Assembly (NCBI GenBank): GCA_047975545.1
Contig: JBKEDS010000034.1
Coordinates: 1-50,061, forward strand
Origin: JBKEDS01 sp047975545
GTDB taxonomy: Bacteria; Bacteroidota; Bacteroidia; Flavobacteriales; Flavobacteriaceae
DNA length: 50,061 nucleotides
Direction: 5' to 3'
Part shown: one piece after another, positions 23,128 through 34,616 of the stretch
Numbering within the stretch: the first letter of the stretch is position 1
Layout: every line of letters starts with the position of its first letter
The notes under the pieces: model-generated
The model's input: the letters and a program-made list of their open reading frames with translations, nothing else
Database searches by the model: none
What the model was told of the DNA's origin: nothing
Translations under genes and position numbers: made by a program

Positions 23128-26100
23128 TTAACGTTTTAGGGCGAAATGGTTTTCAATTTTAAACGTTTTACCGTCCTTAATCACATTGGCCACAAACCAA
23201 TAATCATCCGAGGGCATATAGGAACCGTTATAAGTGCCATCCCACCCAACGGATGCGTAATCCAAGGTTTTTAACAGTTTGCCGTAACGGTCGTGAATAC
23301 TAATGGTCGTACCGGGGAGTTGGTCTATGCCCACAATATGCCAAGTATCAAAATAGCCATCGTTATTAGGGGTGAAAAACTTTGGGGCATCAATAATAAA
23401 CACCTGTGTTGTGGCGTCGTTGCACCCATTTAAGTCCCTAATGGTTATGGTGTGCAGCCCAAGGGCAACATGGCTAAAAGTGTTGTGGGTTTGCGGGTCG
23501 CCATCATCTAAAATAAACTCGTAATCGCTAATACCGCTAACGTTTACCGTAATGCTGTTGGGGTCGGCAAAATCGACTTTTGTGGTAAAATCGATATTGG
23601 CAATTCCTGATTGTTTTACCACAATGTTTTTGGTAAACGTACAAGTATGGGGCGTGGTAACCGTAACCCAATAGTTGCCAAAAGCGTCGGGGTTGTCCAG
23701 TATTAATTCGGGGCTGGTACTGCCATTGGACCATAAGTAAGTGTCGTTGGGGTTTCCCGTAAAGGCATCGACAATTAGTGGCAAATCGTTAACACAAAGC
23801 GTATAATTATCGTTTAACGGAATAGTGGGCAAGGGGTTTATGGTAATATTGAATTGCGTTGTGGAAAAACAGCCCGTAACCCTATTTTCCACCCGGGCAT
23901 AAACGGTGGTGTTATTTGAAGCCGAAAACACATTGTCCAACGCATTTGAAGCCGTATCGGCATTATTTTGGTTGCCGTAATATGTTATGGTGAAGGTTGA
24001 ATGGTTTAAACCGCCTAATATTTCGTTGTTTTTTGAAGGCAAATCTACCGTTAGAAAACCGTCAAAATCATCGTCGCACGCAATAATATCGGTTGGTTTA
24101 ACAATGATTGGATTAGGGTTTATTTGAAGTGTAAACGACGTAAAGGCAGGGCATCCCGTGGCTTTATCCTCAACCCGAACATAAATGGTGTGCTGGGCAG
24201 AAGTGTAGTTGAAATATTCGCTTATAGCATTATTGGCATTAAGGGCATTGGTTTGTGTGGCGTAATATGTTATGTTAACTGCACTGGTATTGTTAACAAT
24301 TAATTTGTCGATGTTTTTAAGTTGAAACGTATTGGTTTCGTTATCGCAAATTTGGTGCGTACCAATGGTATTTAACTGCGGAGGCGTATTAACTTTAAGC
24401 TCAAGCGGAACATAGGTGTAACATTTTGTTGAAACGTTTTCGGCCTTTAAATAAATGGTTTTGTTGTTGTAAACCGTATAATTGGTAAGTTCGGAATTGG
24501 GGATTTGCCGGGTTAAGCCTTCATCCTCATAATACGAAATACTAACCTCGTTAAACCGCATGCTTTCTATTTGTTTGTTGGTTTGTGTAAGGTCAAAAAT
24601 AGCCGTGCCGTCGTAATCGGTATCGCAAACAGGGGCAATAGAAGCGCTGGTAATAACCGGATTTGGGAAGGTGGTAAACCTAACTTCGTCTATAACACTG
24701 CACGAATTGGCCGTGTTTTCTATCCTAACATAAAACTGGCCTTGCAACACTTTTGTAGTGTAATAATCGGGTAGGGCAGTGTTGGCATTGGCTTCGGCAT
24801 CGTCCATGGTTATGTAAAATTTTATGTCCAAACTATCGGGGCTTCCCAAGGCCATTTCTTGACGTTTGCTACCAAAATCGAAAGTATGCGTTGTGACCCC
24901 ATTTTGGCATTCGGCGGCAAAATTGGTAAAATTGGTGTTGTAAATGGGCTTGGGCGCAATGGTAATGGTAAACGAAGCCGTATTAAAACAGTTTACATCT
25001 GTTTTGTTTACTTTTTTAACGTAAACGGTCTGGTTTCCGGTACTTAAATATGGCGTGTTTTTGTCGATGGATTTGGTGAAGGCAGAATCTTCAAAATATA
25101 ATATTTCCTTGTTTTTATCGCCATTTAAAATCTCGGCATCTTTGGTGGCCATAACAAAATAAGCCTTGGTTTCATCTTGGGCCACACACATTTGGTAAGA
25201 TGAAATAGTAGGTATGTCTGGGTTTGTGTTAACCACGGTTTTAAACGATACCAAACTGTAACAACTTGATGCGGTTGATTGGACCCTAACCCAAATGGTT
25301 TCGGTTTTGGCATTGTACGCTACCGTATTGGTAATGGCGTTTATTTGGTTTGCCGCACTGCTTCGGTTTTTGTAAAATGTGAAATTTACATTATTGGGGT
25401 TTAAAACTATTTCGGGGATTTTATCGGTTAAATTAACAATAGAAAAACCGTCCAAATCGTTGTCGCAAATAACAATGTCTGTTGGTTTTGTTACGGCAGG
25501 AGCAGGAATAATTTCCAAATTAATCGGGCTTACCGAGTAGCAATCGGACGTTTTGCTGCTAATTCGTGCAAATAAGGGTTTGGAATTGGTATAATACAAA
25601 GGCGGTAACGGATTGGTGTTTGTATTGGCATCGGTTTCGGTTAAAAAATAGCTAACGCTGTAATTGGTATTGCCGTTGGTAATGGTTTGGTCCATTTCCG
25701 AAAGGGTAATGGTTGTTATACCGTCGCTATTGGTGTCGCAAAACGCAAAGGGGGCGGTTTGCGTAAAGTTTATAATCGGGTTTGCCTTTATAACAATATC
25801 GGCAATTTCGCGGCATCCGCCTTCAATATTTAAGTATAGTGTTTTTTCGCCAATAACGGTGTAGGGCGCTAATTCGTTTAAAGGTATATTGTTGGTTCTG
25901 TCGGCAGTGGTTTCAAAAAATGTTATGGTTAAGTTGGGGTGTTCGTTTTTAATGGTTTCTTTTAAATCGGCAAGATTTACGGTAATGGTACCATCGCCAT
26001 CATAATCGCAAAAAGCAACACCGTCCAAATGCAAATTGGTAGCCGACAAGCCTAAATTGGTGTGTAATTCTATGGGCACAACAGTGTAGCATCCCGTGGT

Positions 26101-27939
26101 TTTATATTCGAACCTAACAAATATAGTTTGGGTAAATTCAACGGTATTTTGATAGTGATTGGGGTTTGCAATTGGGTGGCTGTCCGTTTGGGCATCGCTT
26201 AGCGTTGTATGAAAGGTGGGCGGCAGGTAGGGGGTTTGGTTGGCAATAATATCGTTGGCAATGGTTATTAGGTTAAAGTACGAAAACCCGTCGTGGTCGG
26301 TATCGCAACCGTTTACGTAGCGTACGCTACGGTTTATTTCGGTATTGCCATTGGTTACGTTAACCGTTAGGGTTGCCGAGGTGTTAAAACAGCCTGTATC
26401 CGTATTTTCTACCCGAATATAAAGGGTTTCGGTAGCAAATGTGTTTTTGTAATTGCTAAGTGGGTTTAGGTTGGAGTCGGCCTCCAATTGCGAATAGTGG
26501 TAGCTTACCGTTAAATTATTTTGCCCTGCGGTAATTTCGGTATTTTTTTCCGATAAATCGATAAAAGTTATGCCGTCCGGGGTATCGTCGTTATCGCAAG
26601 CGTTTAACGGAGTTGGCTGGACAATATTGGGTTTTGGGTTTACAACCAAGTTGAAATTGCCGTAAATTACGCATCCTGTGTTTAAATTGTCCACCCTTAC
26701 AAATATGGTTGTCGGCCCGCTTGTTATCGGGTTTGTAATGTTGTTGGTGTTATTGCGGGCATCGTTTTCAAAAGCATAGTATTTTACGGCGTAGTTTTTT
26801 GGTGGATTTTTAATGGCATTAATAACCTCGGCGTTTTTGGTGCTAAGGTTAAAGGTTTCTTGGTTGTCGCCATCGGTATCGCATAATTGATAGTCGCTAA
26901 TGTTGCTTACGGTTTGTTCGTTTTCCAAAACTACCAAAATTTCATCTTCTAATGTACAAGCATTGTTCAGGTTTACGCTAACACGGTAGGTTCCGCTTTG
27001 CGAGATTTGTAAAGTCGGGCTGTTTTCGCCTGTTAAAAGCGCTCCGTCCTTGTACCATAAATAGGTGGCCAAAGGGTTTTTTACTTGGCCGTTAAGGGTT
27101 ACGCTGCTGGCGCAGGTGTTAATGTTTTCGCCCAAATTTAAATTTGTAGTCGTACCGGCGGTTATAAAAACGGCGGTATCGTAGTTGGGGTCGGGGGTTA
27201 GGCCGTAATCGGCAACAATAAGTTTAGCATGGTACGAGGTGTTTTGCTTAATGTTGGTGGCTGCTTTAAGCACTTTGGTTTGGCCGTTAAAATTGGTATT
27301 GCCCAAATAATAGCCTTCAAAAAAACGGCCGTTGCTGGCCTCGCACTGGTTTAAAATTTTGTCGTGTACATTGCCCACCGTAACGGGCGTATTGGTTTCG
27401 GGTACCAAGGCTACGTTTTTATAAGTATCCGTACCGTTGTTTTCTTTAATTAAAAACACAAAGCCATCGGAAGAATAGCAGGGATAATTGGCAAAATATT
27501 CTTCGGAAGCCAGTACGTAATTAAATTCCACGGTATCGGAATACGAAATAAAATCGAACTCGATTGAAGTTGCGTTTACGGTGTTGCTTATATCCAAGGC
27601 GGTTTCAAAATCGGGGTCGGTTTTCCAGTTGGGCGAGCCTTGGTTTAAATGTGCCGCATTTTCGGTGTTTCCGCCCGATGCCGCATTTCCGGTTGAAATA
27701 ACAATGCCATTGGTTAAAGGAAAAGTCGAGTTGGCACGGGTAAACGCCCCGTAACTGTTAAAGCCTTCGGCACTGCCGTTTACGGATGAACTGACGTTGG
27801 AAAACTCAATACAGCCGCTGCTTAAATGCTGTTCTACTAAAGTTTTTAATGGAATGGTGTTGTCAATGTTTATTTGTTGCGAAAAAACCAAATTGTAGCC
27901 ACAAAAACATATAACACCGAATAGTTTAGTTAGTTTCAT
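23128..27939 (-). CDS. Giant T9SS type B surface protein with CDxDxDG modules
   Basis: A 1603-residue secreted protein. It has a Sec signal (about 1-20, ending VFS-Q), a choice-of-anchor L domain (about 30-270, with FNYVLASEEYF), an Ig-like segment, and then about a dozen modules of roughly 85-95 residues. Each module has an acidic CD-x-D-x-DG start, a hydrophobic (F/V)NL-type strand, a (V/I)(S/T)YY-type strand, a run of small residues, then (T/I)(I/V)(Y/W)VR(V/I)E and a Cys. It closes with the type B sorting domain (about 1505-1603; FFTPNNDGYFDTW, DRYGKLLKTL). The acidic starts suggest calcium binding, and the paired Cys of each module could be bridged outside the cell. Likely an adhesin or a stalk; no enzyme motif is visible. 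Confidence 0.9.
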   Translation of the reverse strand: MKLTKLFGVICFCGYNLVFSQQINIDNTIPLKTLVEQHLSSGCIEFSNVSSSVNGSAEGFNSYGAFTRANSTFPLTNGIVISTGNAASGGNTENAAHLNQGSPNWKTDPDFETALDISNTVNATSIEFDFISYSDTVEFNYVLASEEYFANYPCYSSDGFVFLIKENNGTDTYKNVALVPETNTPVTVGNVHDKILNQCEASNGRFFEGYYLGNTNFNGQTKVLKAATNIKQNTSYHAKLIVADYGLTPDPNYDTAVFITAGTTTNLNLGENINTCASSVTLNGQVKNPLATYLWYKDGALLTGENSPTLQISQSGTYRVSVNLNNACTLEDEILVVLENEQTVSNISDYQLCDTDGDNQETFNLSTKNAEVINAIKNPPKNYAVKYYAFENDARNNTNNITNPITSGPTTIFVRVDNLNTGCVIYGNFNLVVNPKPNIVQPTPLNACDNDDTPDGITFIDLSEKNTEITAGQNNLTVSYHYSQLEADSNLNPLSNYKNTFATETLYIRVENTDTGCFNTSATLTVNVTNGNTEINRSVRYVNGCDTDHDGFSYFNLITIANDIIANQTPYLPPTFHTTLSDAQTDSHPIANPNHYQNTVEFTQTIFVRFEYKTTGCYTVVPIELHTNLGLSATNLHLDGVAFCDYDGDGTITVNLADLKETIKNEHPNLTITFFETTADRTNNIPLNELAPYTVIGEKTLYLNIEGGCREIADIVIKANPIINFTQTAPFAFCDTNSDGITTITLSEMDQTITNGNTNYSVSYFLTETDANTNTNPLPPLYYTNSKPLFARISSKTSDCYSVSPINLEIIPAPAVTKPTDIVICDNDLDGFSIVNLTDKIPEIVLNPNNVNFTFYKNRSSAANQINAITNTVAYNAKTETIWVRVQSTASSCYSLVSFKTVVNTNPDIPTISSYQMCVAQDETKAYFVMATKDAEILNGDKNKEILYFEDSAFTKSIDKNTPYLSTGNQTVYVKKVNKTDVNCFNTASFTITIAPKPIYNTNFTNFAAECQNGVTTHTFDFGSKRQEMALGSPDSLDIKFYITMDDAEANANTALPDYYTTKVLQGQFYVRIENTANSCSVIDEVRFTTFPNPVITSASIAPVCDTDYDGTAIFDLTQTNKQIESMRFNEVSISYYEDEGLTRQIPNSELTNYTVYNNKTIYLKAENVSTKCYTYVPLELKVNTPPQLNTIGTHQICDNETNTFQLKNIDKLIVNNTSAVNITYYATQTNALNANNAISEYFNYTSAQHTIYVRVEDKATGCPAFTSFTLQINPNPIIVKPTDIIACDDDFDGFLTVDLPSKNNEILGGLNHSTFTITYYGNQNNADTASNALDNVFSASNNTTVYARVENRVTGCFSTTQFNITINPLPTIPLNDNYTLCVNDLPLIVDAFTGNPNDTYLWSNGSTSPELILDNPDAFGNYWVTVTTPHTCTFTKNIVVKQSGIANIDFTTKVDFADPNSITVNVSGISDYEFILDDGDPQTHNTFSHVALGLHTITIRDLNGCNDATTQVFIIDAPKFFTPNNDGYFDTWHIVGIDQLPGTTISIHDRYGKLLKTLDYASVGWDGTYNGSYMPSDDYWFVANVIKDGKTFKIENHFALKR

Positions 27940-28066
27940 AGTAGGTTAAGATTTTTAACTTTGGGCTTTGTACATATATTTTGGGGTATATGTACACTAC
28001 AAAGTTAAAATTTAACCCATGAAATGCAAATAAAATCGATAAAATGTATTAATTTTTGATAAGTTA

Positions 28067-30939
28067 TTAGCGTATTAAAGCAAAATGCCCTTTAATTCGG
28101 TGGGTTTTACCATCTCTAATTAGGTTGGCCACAAACCAATAATCGTCCGAGGGCATATTGGCATTTTTATAGGTGCCGTTCCAGCCGTTTACGTTATCTA
28201 AGGTTTTTAATAGTTTACCATATCGGTTGAATATACTAACCGAAATGGTATCTATTTCTTCAATTCCAATTAAATGCCAAGTATCGTTAACGCTGTCGTT
28301 ATTTGGCGAAAAATATTTGGGAAACCCAACCACCACGATAAGCTGGGTGGCCAAGCCGCAATTGTTTTTGGTATCGTTTACGTAAACGTAATACACCCCG
28401 GGATAAACCTGTTCAAAAGTATTGCTGTCCTGATAGGGAAAGGCAAAATTATTATCCTCGTTAACCAGCGCAAATTGATAGTTGCCATTGCCGCTAACAT
28501 TTACGGTAACCGTGTTGTTATCGGTATTATCAACAATATCAACGCTTTCAATACTGGCAACGTTGGAAGTTTCCACCGTAACGGTTCTTTCACTACTACA
28601 ATTATTTGCATTTGTAACGGCAACGGTGTAAATGCCCGCTTGGGCAATATCGATATTGTACCCGGTTTCGCCCGTGGACCACAAATAGGTGTAATTATTG
28701 GGGTTGTCAAGCGGGCCGGCATTTATGGTGTAATAGGCGTATTGGTTTAGGCAGTACAATATGCTTTCGTCCTCGGTTTCGGGCTGCGGATAAACGTTTA
28801 ATGTTACTTCGCTTATACCGTAGCAATTATTGCTGTTTTCAACACGGGCATAAACCGTTATGGGGTTATTTACGTTAACCGTATATTGGGTTAAGGGGTT
28901 TTCTTCGGAAAGCGCTTCGGCATAGGTTTCGTAATAGGTTAGGTCCAACCCCGAAGGCAAGCCGCTAAGCACGTCGCTACTGGCATTATTTAAATTGAAG
29001 GCGAAAAAAGGTTGTCCGTAACCCCATCGTCGTTATCGCAGGCGTTTAACGTTGCGTTGTTGGCGTTTGTGGAACTGATTTCCAATACAATTTCGGCAAC
29101 ATCGTAACAATCGGGATTTATTATGGTAGCCCTTGCCCAAACCGAGGTGCTGGTTTCGGCGGCGTATGCTGTGGGGTTGCTTATGGGGTTGTTTTCTGTT
29201 TCGGCATCTGTTTCACTTTCATAATAGGTAAAAGTAACGGTTGAAGTTCCCGTATATAAACTATCTTCAATCTCGGTTAGGTTAAAATAGGTCGAGGTTG
29301 TTGTGGCATCGTCATCTTCACATTGAACCAAAGCAGGGGGCGTATTTAAGGTGTTAAATTGGGTAATTTCAATTTCATCCGATTCTATTGAGGAACCCGT
29401 GCAGGCTATCGTGCCGCGAAGCCTATACGTGCCTAATTGGGTAGCGGTATAGGTTTCGGTGGTTATGCCCGTGCTTGTCCAGCCACTTCCATTATTAAAC
29501 AGCCATTCAATACTGTCGAAAGCACTAAAGTTGGAAGCTGTTAGGATAACGGCATTAAAACATTCGTCGGTATCGAAGCTAATTTCTGGCGCCGAGGGGA
29601 AGCCCGAATAAAAACTACCTGCCGTGGCATTGTTGTTGGCGTTAAAATAGGCACAGTATAATTCGCCATCGCTTTCCACCGAAACATTTCCCGTAAGCCC
29701 CGTAACTTTGTAGGTAACATAATTGGTATTTCCGGTAACGGTTCTTGGCCCGGTTACGTTGTAGTTGCTTAGGGCTTGTCCGTTTATGGTTAAGGTGGCG
29801 GCCGTTCCGGTTCCGGTTATTATGGACAAACCCCCGGTGTAAGTGGTGTTGCCAATACGGTTAATTTGGGCAATGTTGTTAAGGTTTCCCCGGGTTTCGC
29901 AATTTAATGGCGGTACAAAAAACAGGCCTTGGTTTTGTTCCCTACTGGCATCGGTGCCAATACCTTGATAAGCAAATACGGGGCTGCTTGTGGTTACGTA
30001 CATATTGTCGTTGCTGCTGTAATAATTACCCTCGATAACATAGTAATCGCCTGCGTTTATCGTGGCTAAGGTTGTTCCGTTTGCGGTAATTGCGGTGTTG
30101 TTGGTATGGGCTACTATTAAAATGTTTTCCCAAGTGTTGCCACCTTCGCCTTTAACAAAAATGTATTCGGTGCCTACACGGTTTAGGTCCACGATTTGGT
30201 CGATGCCGTAGTCCTTTTTGCTGTTGTCGGTTCCAAAACCACCACAAGCGGAACCGCAGTTAACGGCAATGGGCTTATCGGATTGTACCCAACAGCCGAT
30301 TAATTTTTCAACATTACTGCCTTGAGCCGAAAGTATATAACTTTCCCCTGCGTTTAATGTAATATTTACGGGGAGGCTGCCCGAATAGTTTTGTAAAACA
30401 ATATCGCTTGGCAAATCGTTAAAGCTTATTTGGGTATTGTCCTCGGAAGCTATTACCGATACAAAACTTAAAAAGCTGTTATTGGTATTGGTAAAACCAC
30501 CTACCCTAAAGGTGTTGCCAAGTGCGGAAGCTCCTTTGCTTACCAATGCTCCGGCCTGATTGGCAGAGTTAACCCGAACCGAAACGTATATGGCGTTGTC
30601 GGCTTCAATTATATAGCCTTTGTTTGCTAATATGTTACTTGTTCCGTTGGGGTCAACGATAAATTGCGTAAAACCTGTGCCTATATTGTGTACGTACGGA
30701 TTGGCGTTGCTTACCGTGCCTGTTATGGCTGTGTCGCCTATTGGGGTAATGGTAAAATCGACGTCATCCGTGCTTGGCGTAGATATGTAAATATAATGGT
30801 CGGTAGGGATTGCTTGGTCGATATTATTTGTGGTAATTGGCGGAATATAATGCCTGTTGCTTAATTGCGAAAACCCCAAGGCGCATACCAATAGCGCAAC
30901 GGGAACAATCAGCCGTTTATGGATAGAAACTGCTATCAT
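28067..30939 (-). pseudogene. T9SS type B surface protein with IgGFc-binding-like N-terminus, frameshifted
   Basis: From ATG 30939 come a signal peptide (to about residue 25), a domain resembling the IgGFc-binding protein N-terminus (about 30-450, with CWVQSDKPIAV and FFVPPLNCE), and one CDxDDG-type module. The frame then stops at 28990 after DNLFSPSI. In another frame the protein resumes as AFNLNNASSDVLSG, includes Ig-like segments and ends in a type B sorting domain (YFSPNNDSVNDTW, FNRYGKLL). The shift is at the A6 run 29004-29009 (T6 in the coding sense). One more T, or two fewer, would restore about 960 residues. The C-terminal piece alone has no export signal, and the N-terminal piece alone has no sorting signal. 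Confidence 0.85.
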
Positions 30940-31028
30940 TAATAATTTAGGGTGGATTAATTTTAATTTAACTAAAAGTAACTGTTTTTAGTATTACAAG
31001 AACCTGGTTTTAAGAAAATTTTAAAATT

Positions 31029-33763
31029 TTAGCGTTTTAAACTAAAATGGTTTTTGAAAATCCGACCGTCCTCCAACTTAACCTCGAACCAATAATCGTC
31101 GTTGGGCAGGGGCTTTCCGTTAAAGGTGCCGTTCCAACCTTGTCCTAAAGGTGCTATTTTTTTAAGAAGTTTACCATAACGGTTGTAAATTGAAATTTCG
31201 GTGTTGGGGTAAAACATGGCCGATACGCCAATAACCTGCCAAGTGTCGTTAACCCCATCGTTATTGGGCGTAAAGGCATGGGGGAAACCTATTACCGAAA
31301 TACGCTGGCTTACCGCACCGCAATTGTTTTTGGTGTCGTTTACGTACACGTAGTAAATTCCGGGTTTTATATTTTGAAACACGTTACTGCTTTGGTAAGG
31401 GGCAACAATTAAGTCGTTTTCGTCGTGGAGGGCGTATTCGTAACTACCGCTTCCAGAGGCATAAACGGTAACGGTGTTGCTTTGCGAAGCGTCAATAATA
31501 TCGATGTTGTCAATAGTTGCTACGTTGGAAGCCTCTACCGTAACGGTTCGCGTTTTGCTGCAACCGTTGGTGTCCGTAACGGTAACCGTATAAATACCGG
31601 GTTCGTTAACATCGATTTGGTATCCAGTTTCGCCCGTGGACCAATTGTAGGTATAGGCGTTGGGGTTGTCTAAAATACCTGCATCAATAGCAATGGTATT
31701 GGGGTAGTAATTGGAGCAATAGTAATTAACGGCTTCGGTTTCTATGTTTGGCAAGGGGTTTATGGTAAGTTCTACTTCGCTTATGCCATAGCAATTATTA
31801 GCGTTTTCAACCCGAAAATAAAGGATTTGGTTGTATGGAACGGTGTTGCTATAAGTTGAATTTAGCTGGTTTTGCTCTAAAAGCGCATCGTCAAAAGTTT
31901 CGTAATATACAATAGGAAAGGTAAAGCTATTAGCGTTTTGTATTTCAGAAGTAATAGTGTTTAAGTTGAAGGTATTAATGCCATCTTCGGAATTTAACTC
32001 GTCGCAAACGGGATTTGCCGTAAAGTTGGGAACGGTGGTTAAACTAACGGCAAGGGTAAGTGCTGTGGTAGTCGAGCAATTGGTCGTGTTGTTAAAAACA
32101 GTTGCATAAATTGGGTTGGGCGTTCCTGCGTTGTGGCTGTAAGTACTTGGATTTGTAATTTCGTTTACCCCGTTAAAATCGGTATAAAATTTAACCGAAA
32201 CATTTGTAGCGCCTCCCGTTATTTCGGTAATGGCTTCTTGCAGGTTAAACCGTGTTGTGCCGCCGGGAAGGCCATCCTCATCGCATTGGGTCAAGGTATA
32301 TGGGTTTGCCGTAGGGTTGTTGTGGTAAATTACGTTGGCAAGGCCTTCCATCATTTTATCGCATTCGCCCGTATTGGGGTCTATGTACACTTCGTAAACG
32401 CCTCCGGCAGCTATGTTTAAAGTGTAGCCGCTATCGGGTAATGGTGTGCCATTTAAAGTCCAATTATAGCTGGCGCCCGCAATGTTGGGAGCGGTTAGGG
32501 TATAGGTATTGCCATGGCATAGGTTTAGCTCGGTTGAGGTAGCGTTGTTGCCAATAATATCTATTTTTTCGGCAAAAAATGAGGTGATAAATGGTGGTAG
32601 CCCTTGGCGGGTATTTCGTCCCAAAGCAACGGCATTATGGTTGTAATTGCAGCCCAAGCCCACAATATTTGGATTGTTTATAACCGATAAATAAGGAAGC
32701 CCGTCCTGATAAGTGGCGTTCATGGCCCTATAAATTTTACCGTTGGGAGCAAGTTGAAGGCCGCCTCGGTACGTTTGTCTTCTATCCAAAACAATTTCGC
32801 TGTTTGGAATGTCGGTTTGGGTTAAATTATATTGCAACAAAGCGCCATACTGTGTGTTTGGGTCGCGCGATTGCGAATTGTCCTCGGTTTCAAAATACGA
32901 TGTTATATACAGTAATTCGCTATTTGGCGAAAACTCCACGCCATACGATATTTGCGGGTTTGCGCCGTTATTGGAAAAACTTATAGGAATGTCCAACTGG
33001 TTGCTAACACTGCCCGTAGTTTTGTCGAAATTGTATAAAAATAAACCGTAACTGGCGTTCGAGCAAGCCAATTTTTCGCCATTGGGCGACAATTTTAAGT
33101 AGCCCCGATTATCAAAAATATCGATATTAAAAGTTGAGGTAGCAGGAGTTGTATTTAAGCCGGAAGCACTTACCTCGTAAGCATAAAAGGTGTTGTAGGG
33201 GTAGGCGTTGTATACCATTTTACCGTTGGATGCAAAGGTAATAACCCAAACCGATTGGGTTTGGCAATCCTTTACTACGGCCGTTACTTTTTCGGAACAA
33301 TTATTTAAAAGCCTGTTGTTTTTGAGGTAACGCTGCCCAAACCGCCATCCAACGATAAATCGACAATAGAGTAGTTAAAACCGTTGTTGGGGTCGTTTTG
33401 CGAGGTGGCCGTATCTACGGTAAAAATATAGAAAATATTAGGATTTTGGGGCTGTGGCACTATTATGGCCGATTGCGTACTGGACGGGTCGCCGTACAAG
33501 CCGTAACCGTTGGGCATTGGCGTATGGTTTTTGTTCCAAACCGTAATGCCATCGGTATAAAACAACAAATCACCATTGGTGTCGGAAATCGTGGCACAGC
33601 CCTCGGTGGTACTTAGTTGCCCGTTGGTTAGCGGTGTAATACTGCCGTTGGCGTTAAAGCGTATGCCCGCATTATCGCCAAAGTACCAGTTAGCGGCTTC
33701 TTTTTGGCCGTTGGCAAAAATTGCGGTTAGCAATACTATTAAAAATGTTATGTGTTTTGGCAT
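31029..33763 (-). pseudogene. T9SS type B surface protein with propeller-like N-terminus, frameshifted
   Basis: From ATG 33763 (MPKHITFLIVLL, a signal peptide) a domain with ANWYFGDNAGIRF begins and then stops at 33305 after VTSKTTGF. In another frame it continues as NNRLLNNCSEKVTAVVKDC and on through a beta-propeller-like region (GYLKLSPNGEKLACSN; GGLQLAPNGKIYRA), Ig-like and CDE-type modules, and a type B sorting domain (AFTPNNDGVNDTW, YNRYGKLL). One base is missing at the T5 run 33319-33323 (A5 in the coding sense). The repaired protein would be about 910 residues. Its C-terminal third is paralogous to that of the gene at 28067-30939. It starts 24 bases after the ABC permease gene. Confidence 0.85.
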
Positions 33764-33787
33764 ACATAACAAATCTATTAAAAACAA

Positions 33788-34612
33788 TTACAAATCCCGT
33801 TTTTTTAACAGTTGGTACGACAGAAAAACAAATAGCGCCGTCCAGCCCAAAACAATGGCAATTTCATAACCGTGTACGGCATAATCGTACATAAGCTCGC
33901 CCTTGTCGGGAAATTTCATCATGGCAATACGCTGGAATGGTTGGTCTATAAGTTTGGACATGGATTTTAGGGGGAAGAAATTCTGGATTTTTTCGGCAAT
34001 TTCCATATTGGCCTGCCATGCTATAAGCCCAAAAAGTATCCATTCTAAAATGTAAAGCACGAACAAGAAAGCCAAGGCAAAAGCCGAGCGTTTTACCAAC
34101 ATGGCAAAAAGCAAACAAAGGCTGAAAAATCCAATTAGCTTAACAAAATAAGCCAACAAAAAGTTAGTTTCCTTTATAATAATGCCAAATTCGTTGTAGC
34201 TGGAATAATACAAGCCAATGCAAAGCGAAAGCAGGGCAATTAGCAAGGTTGAAACCAACGAAAAAAACACGATGGCATAAAATTTGGATAAAATGAATTC
34301 CTTTTTGCTTAGCCCGTCTATCAGGTTTTGCTTTATGGTTTTGTTGCTGTACTCGTTACCAATCATGCTAACCACCACAATGGCGAAGAAAAATTTAAAC
34401 TGCGAGGCAAAAAATGTGGTTAAATGCCAAATAATAGGAAAATTGAATATACCCAGTTCGCCCAATTCAATCGTAAAGAAACCAAGAACATTAATTTTTA
34501 ACGATGATAACAAAATGATAAAAAACGGCAGGATAAACGAAATAAAAATAAGCACTTTGCTCGTTCTGTTCAACAATAGTTTTTGAAGTTCCAAGTTTAA
34601 TAATCGCAGCAT
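33788..34612 (-). CDS. ABC-2 type transporter permease
   Basis: A 274-residue inner-membrane protein with about six hydrophobic helices (roughly residues 20-40, 60-80, 105-130, 145-170, 175-200 and 245-265). The layout of an ABC-2 permease is seen in the N-terminal LRLLNLELQKLLLNRTSKVL and the cytoplasmic GNEYSNKTIKQNLIDGLSKKEFILSKF segment. It pairs with the ATPase gene four bases upstream. The substrate is unknown. The T9SS surface-protein genes follow directly on the same strand, so the transporter may be part of the same transcript. Confidence 0.9.
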   Translation of the reverse strand: MLRLLNLELQKLLLNRTSKVLIFISFILPFFIILLSSLKINVLGFFTIELGELGIFNFPIIWHLTTFFASQFKFFFAIVVVSMIGNEYSNKTIKQNLIDGLSKKEFILSKFYAIVFFSLVSTLLIALLSLCIGLYYSSYNEFGIIIKETNFLLAYFVKLIGFFSLCLLFAMLVKRSAFALAFLFVLYILEWILFGLIAWQANMEIAEKIQNFFPLKSMSKLIDQPFQRIAMMKFPDKGELMYDYAVHGYEIAIVLGWTALFVFLSYQLLKKRDL

Positions 34613-34616
34613 GGGT

